From Cryptomeria japonica (taxonomy: Eukaryota; Streptophyta; Pinopsida; Cupressales; Cupressaceae), in assembly GCF_030272615.1 (NCBI RefSeq), contig NC_081414.1, positions 911,157,009-911,221,008 on the forward strand: a stretch of DNA of 64,000 nucleotides, written 5' to 3'. The stretch's first letter is position 1. The number at the start of each line of letters is the position of its first letter. Position numbers and translations under genes: made by a program. This document shows positions 43,075 through 54,190 of this stretch, piece after piece. Under the pieces are notes generated by a model, which was not told the origin of the DNA, made no database searches, and saw nothing but the letters and a program-made list of their open reading frames with translations.

Positions 43075-44053
43075 GCCATCAGAGATTGGGGTTTGGGGTT
43101 GCAGCCCGATGCATGTCAAAGAGCCATCAAAGGTCGAGGTTTGGGGTCACAGCTTGATGCATTCCAAAGTGAAAGGATGGCACGAGCTTAGTGACGTAAC
43201 AGGGATCCGAGGTTGAAGCTACTGCCTAACTTGTGCCATGTTAGGAGGGAGGAGAAACTTTGAACCTCTGTGAGAAGAATGTAAGGCCTATAAGGCTGAC
43301 CTGTGATGTCACGTGCATAATTCAAATTTGGGCCTTGGCACCATTTTAGGTTTGGGCCAACTAGTTTTTTCTTTTGAGGGGTAGAGTATAAAACTAGGAA
43401 AACATTTCAATTGTGGGCATCCATGTTATGTTGTTATATTTTTTGGGCACTATGTCTTCCAGCTATCTTTTGTGGACCGAAACACATAGGAGATTGTGAT
43501 CAGTGGATGAAAACCCATTGGTTGTTGGAATTAGAGGACGAAAACCATTTGGTTCTTTGAGAGCATTCTCACTTAGCAAGTGCATTGGAGCTTCAAGGAT
43601 TTGCAAGAAAATTCAGCGAGTTAGTGTGTGCATTGTTGGTTAATGTTGTATGTTGCTCTGTGATCAGTGGACACAAACCCATTGGTCGTTGGAATCAGAG
43701 GATGAAAAGTAAAACGTTTTGGTTCTTTGAGAGCATTCTCACTCAGGGTGTGCATTGGAACTTCAAGGATTTTCAAGAAATTTCAGCGAGTTAGTGTGTG
43801 CATTGTTGGTAAATGTTGTGTGTTGCTCTGAAATGACTGTCATAACAGTCCCTCACTGTAGATATTAGTTCATAATTAATCTAAGTTACTGCTGGACTTT
43901 GAATCATTTGTGCAAGTTTATTTGTGTTGTTTGAGTATAAGTTATTATAGTTTGGTGAAGATTGTGTTTATGTTATTTGGTGAAAATTGTGTTTATGTTA
44001 TTAGGTGAATATTATTGTTTGTGTTCAAAATTGTCATTTTCATTGAAAAGTTG
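43075..44053 (+). mobile_element. 3' LTR of gypsy copy D (fragment)
   Basis: It is collinear with 39212-40022, with a TATA box AGTATAAAACT at 43386-43396. It contains a 164-bp internal tandem duplication and a short GTGTTTATGTTATT duplication that the 5' LTR lacks. The terminal GGGACATTA is missing, so the right edge is truncated. Confidence 0.78.
43496..43823. repeat. 164-bp tandem duplication inside the 3' LTR of copy D
   Basis: GTGATCAGTGGATGAAAACC at 43496 recurs in related form at 43660. Both copies run through CATTGGAGCTTCAAGGATTT-like sequence to GTTGCTCTG. The copies differ by substitutions and small indels, so the duplication is not recent. Confidence 0.8.
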
Positions 44054-44080
44054 AAATCATCACATCTTTGTCTATTATAT

Positions 44081-45610
44081 TGTGATGTCCCCATTTTTTA
44101 GGAAGAAATAATAATAGTAATAATAATAATAGAAATGGTCAAAAGGCTATGAAATAGAGATATCTGAATTTGGCATATTCAGACTTATCAGGGCTGCTGT
44201 GTGGAGTTGCTTCTGCAGATATAATATTATATTCCATGAATATTCCATTATACCTTCTACTGATTTATTTGAGAACATTATATCCTAAGACATCGCTGCA
44301 GTTTAACTATTAATGCAAATGATCAAATGAATGAGTGGTATTTTATATTGCCAGCCGTACACCTCTAAAAGGGAAAGAGGGGACAACTTCTGACAATATC
44401 TGACACAAACTTGTTTGTCTGATGTAATACCCCTACATAAATACTTATTCGAATTAATAATGTTCTTATATTAATGTTAAATTGTATTATATATGTGCCC
44501 ATCATATAATTAGTCATTACCGTTAAAAATATGAAAGTAATCACTGCCGTCAAAATTAAATAACTAAACATTACTATTAGAATACAAGGGCACCGTTTTA
44601 TGATGAAAGGACATCGTTCCAACAGCAAATCGAATCATTATGGAAAGGCACTTAAACATGATTAGTCCGAGTTAGAAAGAAACATTACAACTGCGGTGAA
44701 AGACTGTGACCCCTTTTGAAGGGATAGCCACATCTAAAATATTTTCTCTCCTCAAAAGGAACATAAAGGTATAAGTAGAGAAGACCCGATAGGATAATTA
44801 GGCATGGAGGAAGTTAAGAAAAAGGAGGGATATAAAAAGTAAATAAAACAAATAATATTAATAAAATCAGATCGGAACTGGTATTAAGTTACAGGCAGTA
44901 ACATTCTTGTTCTGGGTAGTATGCATGGTATGCACTTAATATGTATGCTTAATATATGAAGCCTGCTGATGTTCTTATAGAGGATTTATTAGTATTATAA
45001 ATATTGATGATATATATAATAATTATAATTATTATATATTATAATAACACTTAAAATAAATAAGAATATATAATATATATTTATAATGTCTTAATCAGAT
45101 AAATAACAATACTAGATAGTAAATCAGTAAGAAGAATTTGTTTATATATAATTCTTGTTACTACTGTCAGTATTTAAGAAGTTGGGAATTGTGATGTTTT
45201 CAAAGAGGAGCAGTCTAAATCCAAACAATAGGGTGACTCCCAAGAGAGGGTGGGGGTCAGCGTCCCGAGAACCTTGAGGGACAGGGTCCCAAGATAGGGT
45301 AAGGGCTTGGATCTGTAAACTTTGAGGGAACCTATTGTATTTGGTATCTAAGCGCTTTGGTAACATTCACATCCTCTTCTTCCTTAAAACTGAAGTAGTA
45401 ACAAAGTTTGACACTTGCGTTAAGAATTATGGATGTATGATGGATGAGCAAGTTACTTGTTAAGAAAATAATTGATTGAACTATGGAATATCACTGATTT
45501 GATTCATGTTAAGATAGAATTGTCTCCTAATCAATTTAGTTTAAGTCATAAGTACATTGAAATAGGTTAATTATGGTTAAAACAGGCCTAAACCTAGTAG
45601 GGGACATTAC
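44081..45610 (+). mobile_element. Probable solo LTR
   Basis: It starts TGTGATGTCCCCATTTTTTAG and ends GGGGACATTAC(G), with inverted ends similar to those of the solo LTR at 35120-36785. A TATA box, GGATATAAAAAG, lies near 44828. The flanks TATAT and TGTAT are only a 4/5 match, so the target duplication is imperfect and the right edge may be off by a few bases. Confidence 0.6.
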
Positions 45611-45939
45611 GTGTATACCTAGGTAATTACATGATTAGTTATTCATCATTATGATGGAAGCTGACAAGACAAGACACGACTTCAATATGATGGAAGCTGT
45701 GTAATTACAAATTCCGAGCTACTCTCAAATATGAAAAAGACCTAGAAAGAAATAACAAAGAATGGAGTAGGCTGTGGTTTGAAGCATGATAATTTCCCCT
45801 TCTCTGCTCTGCGACTGAAACAATTCAACACACTACATAGTTTCAAGAATTTGATGTAAAAGCAATGCATCGCATCAAGACTGCCTTTGGTCAATTTGTA
45901 GTTTTTTCAACTGTGTGAACTTAGTAAATAGGATAGATT

Positions 45940-46041
45940 TTTTTTCACAGGAGCTTTACACCTCAAGGGACTGGCCCTTGAACGGTACATTTTTTTCACA
46001 GGAGCTTTACACCTCAAGGGACTGGCCCTTGAACGGTACAT
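45940..46041. repeat. Exact 51-bp tandem duplication
   Basis: Two copies (45940-45990, 45991-46041) of a unit containing TTCACAGGAGCTTTACACCT and the hairpin CAAGGGACTGGCCCTTG are virtually identical, so the duplication is recent. Because 51 is divisible by three, a minus-strand frame shows a 17-residue repeat, but no protein is supported. Confidence 0.9.
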
Positions 46042-46196
46042 TATCCAAACCAAAGACAAGGTTAATTGATTTTTTTTAGGATTGTGCGGATAAATATTCA
46101 AAAATTTGTTCAGAAGATGACATTTTGGAAGCCTTTAGACAGTGGTTTCTACTTTGGCAAACAGTCAGTGTGAAAAGAGCACAGTGACACAACAAG

Positions 46197-46320
46197 AATC
46201 TTAGCAACATTATTATTTAATCTTCCATAACGATCAAAAATCTTAGCAACATAATTATTTCATCTTCCATAAAGTTAAAAAATCTTAGCAACATAATTAT
46301 TTAGTCTTTTATTAAGTTCT
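46197..46320. repeat. 42-bp tandem repeat, three copies
   Basis: AATCTTAGCAACATAATTAT starts at 46197, 46239 and 46281, with a TTTAATCTTCCATAA tail. Confidence 0.85.
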
Positions 46321-47055
46321 AAATATTTAGTTACTTAGAAAAATACAACTTAATGTCCCGGATTCAGTAATCTTGAACAATCATAGAGTACTAAAGACCT
46401 ACCTGAAACCATATCCTTAATCTTGGAAATGGGAAAATCTTAAACACCATCACACGAATGAAATCAAGTAATAGAAGAAGAAAACATAGTTGAGTGGTTT
46501 GTGCTTGTTATTTACCGGATGCAGATCATAAAGTCATAACCTCCTGGGTTTAGGATAAATCTCTTTTCTGGATGAAGTGTTTGCAGTTCATGGTAAACTT
46601 ACTTAGGTTTTAGTAATGCCCGAACTACCCAAAAATTCTGTACTTTTAAGTTTGCCATAATTTTTAGTTTGAAAATCAGTTTATGCATCTGATTATGTCG
46701 TGCCTTCTCACTATTATTTCTGTCTGTGCTATGTAAATAGCCATTTCTTACGGATGTTTTTATTTAGAAATATTAATTAATGCCTTTTTGTTCTAATTCC
46801 TGCATGGAATTAATCTTATAAAATCATGCTTATGTCCAGAATCACTATTGTTTTTAGTGAATATCTTGTTCTAGTGGGCTTATTTGGCGTTCAACTGCTG
46901 GACATTGAAGTCCTGCGCAAATTACTGTTTTTTTGGATGCCATGGTTCTTCTATTTGTGTTGGAAATTTTATTACATTTCTGTTAAGCTCACTTTGGAAG
47001 GAAGGCTTTAAATGCTTGAAGTGCATTGAGTTTTCAAATCATGATTATGCTACAG

Positions 47056-47129
47056 GTTTATACCTTCACGGTATTACGGAGAATGAGCTTATTGTGGACA
47101 CATCAAGAGGAGAGAGACTTCAAATCAAT
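47056..47129 (+). CDS. ERGIC3: ERGIC3/ERV46-like protein, exon 2
   Basis: After the acceptor AG at 47054-47055, GT completes the Ser codon begun in exon 1. The exon reads LYLHGITENELIVDTSRGER followed by LQIN, then a GTAAGA donor at 47130. The VDTSRGE..(R/Q)IN segment is a diagnostic stretch of ERGIC3/ERV46 at the start of the lumenal domain. The 74-nt length gives two bases plus 24 codons, so the next intron is phase 0. The following conserved block (TFPALPC-type) was looked for on the plus strand to 64000 and not found, so intron 2 is at least 16.9 kb or the gene is truncated. Confidence 0.88.
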
Positions 47130-48540
47130 GTAAGATACTTGAATTTTCATTTAACTGGTCATGCTCATCTTTCTCAGTTTCTGAACTTAATTCATTCATT
47201 CCTATGAAATACCATTCATTTCTGCAGTGAAAAATTGCAAATGACTTGTTTCTGTATAAATAAATTAATAGCTAGCTGCAAGATTGCTCATGTTTGCCTC
47301 TGGTTTTTAGAAATTGGTTAAATTTTCAATTCAGTCTGCAACTAAGGTTTTGGAAGCAAATAGCCAATAGAGTTGACATAGATAGTTTTCTCCTCATTAG
47401 TATCTATGTAATGGCCTTAACAGATGTCAGTTAGTTGGCTCTTATTAGTTTGTTGGTAGTTATACCTTACTTGACAGTTAGGATTTAGTTGGCATTGTCC
47501 AAAATCGGTTGACGATGAACACTTAAATTTGTTGCATGCTTTAACATTATGAAAGAATCATTGCTTCTCTCTTTCTCTCTAAACTCTCGAGTGTTATATT
47601 TCATTCTCCCTAGATGGTATCAGTTCCCAAGTACATGGATCTTTGGGGTTGAAGTTCAAGGTTGAGGTTGGAGTCCTACCAATATCTGAGGAGACAGAGA
47701 TGATGCATGACAGAGCCTAGGGTTTTGTCATCTGTGGAATAAGCGTTCATAGAACAGTTCAGACAAGGACATCTACACATGAGAAGAGGCTCACACATTA
47801 CTGCAGAAACAGATTCTGGAAACCTGAACACAATTTTGCTTTTCAGAGATGATTGTGATTGATTTAAGACAGTTCTATTTTTCTGAGTTTACATTCCTGT
47901 AGCAGATCAGATACTTTTCTGGGACTCTAAGGGAAGGAAGGTTGTATTAGTGTTTTCATTTGTCTTTTTCAAGGTGACACAAAATGGAGCAGTAAACCTA
48001 AGTAAAGACTACATTTAATAGAAAGCTACAACTTAAAGTAGACACATAACATCAATACAAGGCTTGACATTATAATCCACTTTTGATCCAATTAATGAAA
48101 TTATATCTGCAGTAAATGCAGACACAAGAAATAACAGATTGAACAATAATTTCAGCAGCATGAGCATAGCATCAACTATCATAAACAGTTTTGTGCTCCG
48201 GGAACTTATTTATAAGGTGACAAAAACCCAATTTTAAGGATTTAGGATTCTAATTAATTTATCACAAAAACCATTGTCTTTAAAGAAAAATGCGTAAAGG
48301 CTATTAACAAATACCCTAGGGCCTAGACAAAGCTTAAGTAAAAGTTGACTAAAACAATGAAACACTGTAAAAATGGGCACTCAACTACTCTGTCCAAATT
48401 AGAACGTCCAAAAAAGCAATTGCTAAAAATGATAATTTTTGAAAATAGCAGTTTTGTTTTGAAACATAGTGGACCTTCTAAAGAATCTTGAAACTCTAAC
48501 AACCAATGCACTGACAACTTCATCAATCATGGAAATACCA
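47130..48540. other. Intron 2 of the ERGIC3-like gene, first part
   Basis: Non-coding, apart from a possible small copia-type LTR with PBS at 47425-47623. Nothing else was recognised. Confidence 0.6.
47425..47623 (+). mobile_element. Possible small copia-type LTR and PBS
   Basis: TGTCAGTTAGTTGGCTCTTA begins about 190 bp that end in a CT-rich stretch, CATTCTCCCTAGA, followed by TGGTATCAGTTCCC (47615-47628), which looks like an initiator tRNA-Met PBS. No internal domains or second LTR were found. Confidence 0.35.
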
Positions 48541-49197
48541 TTATCACAAGTCTGACTCCAAGGTTCCGATAGTTAGATCTTGACTTGCTCTTGGATAGAC
48601 TCAGTGATTGTGATGTGATTTGCTGGAATCACAAGGGGACTTACGTTGATACTTGAATGCCAGAATGCAGCTAGAACGTGGAAGTTTATTTGACTTTAAA
48701 AAAGATAAAAAGCATTGAGGGTTAAGAATACTAGTCTAATTCTAGGAATGTAAGAGACTATGAATGATTTAGTGAAACTCAACTAGACTTTGCTTTGCCA
48801 TGCAACAACTCCACAAAGTTTAGTGCAATCTTCTAAGGAGAGCAAAATTTTGTACCAACAATATAGACACCATCAATGCAATGCATATCAATGAGTGAGT
48901 AGCAATCGAAGTTAAGTTCATGAAGAGAGTTCAATTGACCACGCAAGATACTTCACAATTAGTGAAATACTAGTAGTATGAACATAAGAATTTCACCATT
49001 AATCATCCATAATAGCTTCTATCCATCTAACCAACATAAAAATAAATGAGAATTAGAGACCATGCAAAATGTTGAATCAACGTATGAAATTCACCAGCTT
49101 CTTGCAACAATGTCTTGACAACAATCTTTCTTTTCTCCTACTCTACTCTACTTACTATCTAACTATTGACTATTGACTATTGACTATTGTCTATTAA
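48541..49197. repeat. Intron repeat R, copy 1, left half (interrupted by copia)
   Basis: The half is collinear with about 61950-62670: both have TGATGTGATTTGCTGGAATC plus ACAAGGGGACTTAC at their left end and GGCAACAAT/GCAACAATGTCTTG with a CTACTCTACT run at their right end. It ends with a TATTGAC microsatellite and CTATTAA, at the copia insertion point. It is possibly an LTR of an unidentified family. Confidence 0.7.
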
Positions 49198-50054
49198 TGT
49201 TGTTTATAATTAGGGCCTGGCGGATTCCAATTGCCTTGGGCAACATTGGAATCCGCCTAAGGGGGGGCCAGCTCCTTCTCCATTATATAGGGCCAAGCCC
49301 TATACCTTTCGGCTCTCCAAAAGATCCCCACGCTACACCTTGATAGGGCCGACCCTATCTTCTTCACACAAAAGAAATTAAATGAATTAAAGAAATTAAA
49401 AGGATTAAGCCGACTTGATTAGGAGTGTTTGCTCTCCTATAAATAAGACACATACCTATCACAATAGCATTCAAGGCAGTCCTCAAGTAAATGCGAAATA
49501 TATCCTTCTTGTGTAGTGAACTCCTTTACAAGCAGCAGATCACAACGAGCCTCATTCATAGGTAGCAGATTATCAGTTAGGTTACAGTGAACTCCATGTA
49601 GGTGCAGATCACAACGAACTTCATGTATGTGCACAGATCCAATTGATGATCACAGCGAACTCCATGTATGTGCAGCAGATCTAATTGGTGATCACAAGTT
49701 ATCATCATAGATAGGGATCTCCATTGAAGACTCAAGCAAAGGACTGTAAATTATAATCACAGTCAACAAACTAGCTGTGTAGTCTTCTATATCATCTTCC
49801 TTGTGACTGCAACTTCTATACTCCAGATAAGTGTGTAATTGTCAATTGAATCTAAAACCATAATCAGATCTGAGGATCTTTTCTGGCTGGGTTTTTCCTC
49901 CTAGGAGGTTTTCCTAGGGTAATTTTTGTCTTGTCTTTTTTGCATTCAGTTCTTACTATGCTTAAATCTTAGAATCAATAAATCTAATTAACCTAGTTAG
50001 AAACAAATTCTAATTTTCTGAGTTTCATCTAATCTAAAAGTACTAAAGTTAACA
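49198..50054 (+). mobile_element. 5' LTR of the copia element
   Basis: TGTTGTTTATAATTAGGG ... AAAGTTAACA. A CCATTATATAGGGCC stretch near 49280 or the TCCTATAAATAAGAC near 49435 can serve as TATA box. The GGCGGATTCCAATTGCC / GGCAACATTGGAATCCGCC segment (49217-49258) is a long imperfect inverted repeat. Confidence 0.93.
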
Positions 50055-50067
50055 TGTTATCAGAGCT
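50055..50067 (+). promoter_or_regulatory. Primer-binding site of the copia element
   Basis: TGTTATCAGAGCT lies directly after the 5' LTR and differs by one base from the initiator-Met type TGGTATCAGAGC. Confidence 0.85.
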
Positions 50068-50132
50068 ATAGGCTAGATCAAACTTTCAGATTCAGAATTC
50101 AGTACTCCTTTATTTTCAGATTGGTGTAGCAT

Positions 50133-52241
50133 TTGCAGGTTAGGTCAATGGGGCTGAAAGTTGAAGATAGGCTTGATGGGAATCTCAATTTTACTGCATG
50201 GAAAGTTCGAATCAAGTTGGCTCTAGAGGAAGAAGATCTTCTCCAATTCATAAAAGCAAAAGAGCTAACTGAACCTACGGATGCAGCCGAGCTAAAACAA
50301 TTCAAAAAGGATGCTGTCAAGGCCAGGAAGATTCTCATTGATTCAGTCAAAGACCACCTAGTCACCTCTATTGCCTCATTCACCACTGCAAGGGAAATGT
50401 TCAGCCATTTACAAGGTACATATGAAGTTAACAATCTCAGTAGGGCAATTACTTTAAGACAACAACTACTTAATATCAAAATGGCAAAAGAAGATTCTGT
50501 TATTTCCTACTTTATGAGAATTTCAGAACTAAAGAATCAGCTAGGTTTAATTGGCCATAACATGGAAGACAAAGACCTTGTCATGATTGCCTTAAATGGT
50601 CTACCTCACTCATGGGAGTTATTTATCCAAACCATAAGTGGCAGGACTGAGTTACCTACCTTTGATTGCCTTAAAAATGATTGTATCCAAGAAGAGTCTT
50701 GCCTCATCACAAGAGGGCAAACCAAAAGTTCCCACTTAGATGATCATCACATGCTTGCAGCTCAATGCAAGAAAGGGGGAAATTGGAAGAAACCTTATCC
50801 AAAAAGAAATAGGGAATTCAGACCATTTAGTTCCCAACACCCTTGGAAGAAAACAAGAGATACTTCTTGTGTCCGATGCTTTAGATGTGACAAATTTGGT
50901 CACTATGCTAAAGAATGTCAGTATAACCCCAACCAAAGTGAAGCCAACCTAAATGAAGTATCAGAACAAAATGATGACTTCTTATTCATCTCCGCTCTAT
51001 CTAGCAATATTCCCTCAGATAGCAATACTTGGTTGATTGACAGTGGTGCCTCCAGACACATCACAGGCTACTGTGATCACCTTTCAGACTTGGTAGAAAA
51101 GGATACCAGCCTTCATGTAGTAATTGGTGATGATGCTCGTTATTCGGTAAGAGGTTCTGGCTCTACTTCTCTAAATTTAGATTCTGGTATTTCCTTGCAC
51201 CTCAGTGATATCTTGTTTGTTCCTGGAATTAAAAGAAACCTAATTTCCATTTCTTCTCTAGAAGATAAAGGTTATCAAATTGCATTTTCTGAGGGAAAAG
51301 TTCTTGCGTGGCCTAATAAATCTAGTTTTAAATCTGCTCGCATAATTGGTCATAGATATGATAGTCTTTATAAGCTCTCTACTAACCCTATCCAAGCACT
51401 CATTAATGAGGTTCCTGAATCCTGTGAGTTATGGCATAGAAGACTTGGACACTTGCATTATCAAGCTCTTCCATCCCTTGAAAAGTTAGTCAAAGGTATG
51501 CCTAAACTCAGTCAAATCCATGATAATGCTTGTAAAGGTTGTGCCATAGGTAAAAATGTTAAAAGTCCATTTCATAAAAGTGAAAATAGAGCTAAAGACA
51601 AACTAGAACTTGTTCACTCTGATTTATGTGGTCCTATGTCTATAGCATCTCCTAGTGGATTTCTTTATTATGTAATCTTCATAGATGATTTCTCTAGGAA
51701 AACTTGGATCTACTTCTTGAAATCTAAAGAATCTGATGAAGTCTTAAGTAAATTCAAAGAGTTTAAAGCATTAACTGAAAACTCCTCTGGTAAAAGAATT
51801 AAATGTTTAAGATTTGACAATGGAGGTGAGTACACCTTCGGTAGCTTTTATGATTTTTATGTTGAGTCAGGAATTAAGAGGGAGTTTTGTGTTCCATACA
51901 ATCCTCAACAAAATGGTGTTGCTGAAAGAAAGAATATGACTATTGTGGAGGCTGCAAAGGCTATGATTCACGATCAAGACTTGCAGACCTCCCTATGGGC
52001 AGAGGCCTCCAGAACAGTAGTATATATCCAGAATAGATGCCCTCACCGTGTTCTAAAGAACATGACCCCTGAAGAAGCCTTCACAGGATCCAAACCAGAC
52101 ATCAGTCACCTCAAAATCTTTGGAAGTCCTGTTTATGTTCATGTGCCCAAAGAAAAGCGAACCAAGTTGGAACCCTTTGGAAAGAAAGGCATGCTAGTCG
52201 GTTACAGTGAATCCTCCAAGGCATTCATGATATACATTTAG
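50133..52241 (+). CDS. Copia Gag-protease-integrase polyprotein part
   Basis: The 702-residue frame begins at ATG 50133. Residues about 1-190 are the copia Gag (UBN2-like: DGNLNFTAWKVRIKLALEEE, SHLQGTYEV, ISELKNQLG, ALNGLPHSWE). The zinc knuckle CFRCDKFGHYAKEC is at residues about 249-262. Protease follows with the active site WLIDSGASRHI (about 303). The GAG-pre-integrase block ELWHRRLGHLH (about 433) and zinc residues CKGCAIGK lead to the integrase core: HSDLCGPM, RFDNGGEY and NGVAERKN give the DDE triad. The stop at 52239-52241 arises from a one-base shift; the next frame continues the protein directly. Confidence 0.93.
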   Translation: MQVRSMGLKVEDRLDGNLNFTAWKVRIKLALEEEDLLQFIKAKELTEPTDAAELKQFKKDAVKARKILIDSVKDHLVTSIASFTTAREMFSHLQGTYEVNNLSRAITLRQQLLNIKMAKEDSVISYFMRISELKNQLGLIGHNMEDKDLVMIALNGLPHSWELFIQTISGRTELPTFDCLKNDCIQEESCLITRGQTKSSHLDDHHMLAAQCKKGGNWKKPYPKRNREFRPFSSQHPWKKTRDTSCVRCFRCDKFGHYAKECQYNPNQSEANLNEVSEQNDDFLFISALSSNIPSDSNTWLIDSGASRHITGYCDHLSDLVEKDTSLHVVIGDDARYSVRGSGSTSLNLDSGISLHLSDILFVPGIKRNLISISSLEDKGYQIAFSEGKVLAWPNKSSFKSARIIGHRYDSLYKLSTNPIQALINEVPESCELWHRRLGHLHYQALPSLEKLVKGMPKLSQIHDNACKGCAIGKNVKSPFHKSENRAKDKLELVHSDLCGPMSIASPSGFLYYVIFIDDFSRKTWIYFLKSKESDEVLSKFKEFKALTENSSGKRIKCLRFDNGGEYTFGSFYDFYVESGIKREFCVPYNPQQNGVAERKNMTIVEAAKAMIHDQDLQTSLWAEASRTVVYIQNRCPHRVLKNMTPEEAFTGSKPDISHLKIFGSPVYVHVPKEKRTKLEPFGKKGMLVGYSESSKAFMIYI

Positions 52242-54172
52242 GTCAAAGGTACGTTGAGGTAAGTAGGGATGTTACATTTGAAGAAGATATTGCTTTTAAG
52301 AAATCAAAAGGTTCTTGTGTTATCAATGAAACTAATGACAATCAAGATATGAATGTTGATACTAACCCTGAGATTCAAAGGGAGCCTGCTGATCCTCCTC
52401 CTCAAGATGATCTTCATGATCCACCAGAGCCCATGAATCCCACTGATATTCCTAGCGACATTATCATTACCAAAAAGAGGCCTCTTTGGGTAAGAAACAC
52501 CATTCAAGAAGCCGAAAGATTTGCAGCTCCCAGTGGCACCTTCCGTGAAACTAAGAGACCTCAAGTTTTCTCCAACTACGTTACATTGATGTGCAATCTC
52601 ATCGAAACTGAACCTTGCAATGTTGAAGAAGCCTTGACTCATCATGCCTGGAAGCTTGCTATGGATGAAGAGTATTAGTCAATCATCAAGAATGATGTGT
52701 GGGATATTGTGCCCAGACCCAAAGGTAAATCTATTGTTTCCTCTAAATGGTTATTTAAAATTAAACATAATGCTGATGGTAGTATTGAAAAATATAAGGC
52801 TAGATTTGTAGCTCGTGGTTTTTCTCAAAAGGAAGGCATAGACTATGAAGAAACATTTGCTCCTGTTGCTAGATATACTTCTATTAGAACGATAATAGCT
52901 ATTGCTGCTGCTAGGGGTTGGAAACTACATCAGATGGATGTTAAGACTGCCTTCCTCAATGGTGTCATTGAGGAAGAGGTCTATATTGAGCAACCAGAGG
53001 GTTATGAGATTCAGGATAGATTAACCCATGTGTGCAGGTTAAAGAAAGCTCTATATGGCCTTAAACAAGCTCCTCGTGCCTGGTATGAAAGAATTGATAA
53101 ATACTTGCTAAGTCTAGGTTTTTGTAAAAATGATGCTAACTCTAACATATACTTTAAGGTAGCCAATGATGAAATGCTAATTCTAGTTCTATATGTGGAT
53201 GATCTATTCCTTACTGGTAAAGATGAACTTATTGTTGGATGCAAGAAAGAACTAGCTTCAGAATTTGAAATGAAAGACTTAGGTCTAATGCATTATTTTC
53301 TAAGTCTAGAAGTATGGCAAAGATCTAACGAAATTTTTCTAAGTCAAGGAAAATATACTATTGACATTTTGAAAAGATTTAGAATGATGGATTGTAAACC
53401 CATGTCTACTCCTATGGAATCTAACTTAAAGAAGTTAAGTGTTTTTGCAGCTAACTCTGGTTTTGCAGATCCATCAGAGTACCGACAGTTGATTGGTTCA
53501 CTAATGTATCTTGTTAACACTAGACCAGACATATGTTTTGCTGTGAATGCTCTCAGTCAGTTTATGAGCATACCCAAATATGTTCATCTTGTTGTGGCCA
53601 AGCACATCCTAAGATATTTGCGAGGCACAGTTGGTTTTGGGCTGAAGTATCCACTTAACACTCCAATAACCTTGGAAGGTTATTCAGATGCAGACTGGGC
53701 TGGAAGCGTCAAAGACAAGAAAAGCACCTCCGACATTTGTTTTAGCTTGGGATCCGCAGTGATCTCTTGGGCTTGGAGAAAACAATCCTCAGTAGCAATG
53801 AGTACTGTTGAAGCTGAGTATATTGCAGCAAGTGTAGCTTCTAGAGAAGCAGTGTGGCTTCGCAAGCTTCTTGTAGGGCTGTTTGGTCAGGCTTGGGATC
53901 CTACAGTTATTCACTGTGATAACCAGAGTTGTATTAAGATGTCCATCAATCCAGTGTTTCATGATAGGTCAAAACATATGGAAACCCACTATCATTTCAT
54001 TCGGGACATGGTGCAAAGAGGAGCTATTCAGTTGAAGTATGTCAGCACTGATGAGCAGGTTGCATATATTCTTACTAAACCTCTATCCAAAGTGAAGTTT
54101 GCGTACTTCAGGGACAAACTTGATATTATGGAAAATGAAACCCTAATTGAGAGGGAGTCTCAATCTCAGTGA
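52242..54172 (+). CDS. Copia RT-RNase H polyprotein part
   Basis: After the shift the frame continues through an acidic, Pro-rich linker (52349-52678). A TAG at 52676-52678 interrupts it, most simply CAG to TAG. RT starts at VWDIVPRPKGK with SKWLFKIKHNADGSIEKYKA and RFVARGFSQKEGIDY, the AFLNG and ALYGLKQAPRAWY blocks, and the catalytic YVDD at about 53192-53203. RNase H shows GYSDADWAGS, EAEYIAAS and DNQSCI, and the frame ends at 54172 shortly after KLDIMENE. All catalytic motifs are present, so only two lesions separate this copy from an uninterrupted frame. Confidence 0.93.
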
Positions 54173-54190
54173 TACGTTGTGTTGTATCAA

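Larger units (their letters stand above)
39206..44053 (+). mobile_element. Ty3/gypsy element (copy D), decayed, with both LTRs
   Basis: 5' LTR (39206-40034), degenerate PBS, gag, protease, fragments of RT and RNase H, the zinc head of integrase, and a 3' LTR fragment (43075-44053) all lie on the plus strand. Most of integrase is deleted. Gag resembles copy C, so C and D are related. Stops and frameshifts are frequent throughout. Confidence 0.82.
45611..47055. other. Last part of intron 1 of the ERGIC3-like gene
   Basis: Non-coding, with two tandem repeats (45940-46041 and 46197-46320). The splice acceptor before exon 2 is ...GATTATGCTACAG at 47055; the pyrimidine tract is weak. Confidence 0.7.

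Noticed and set aside
45907-46101. Minus-strand frame with a 17-residue repeat
   Set aside because: The 51-bp duplication is divisible by three, which creates an apparent peptide repeat; there is no start context or family match.
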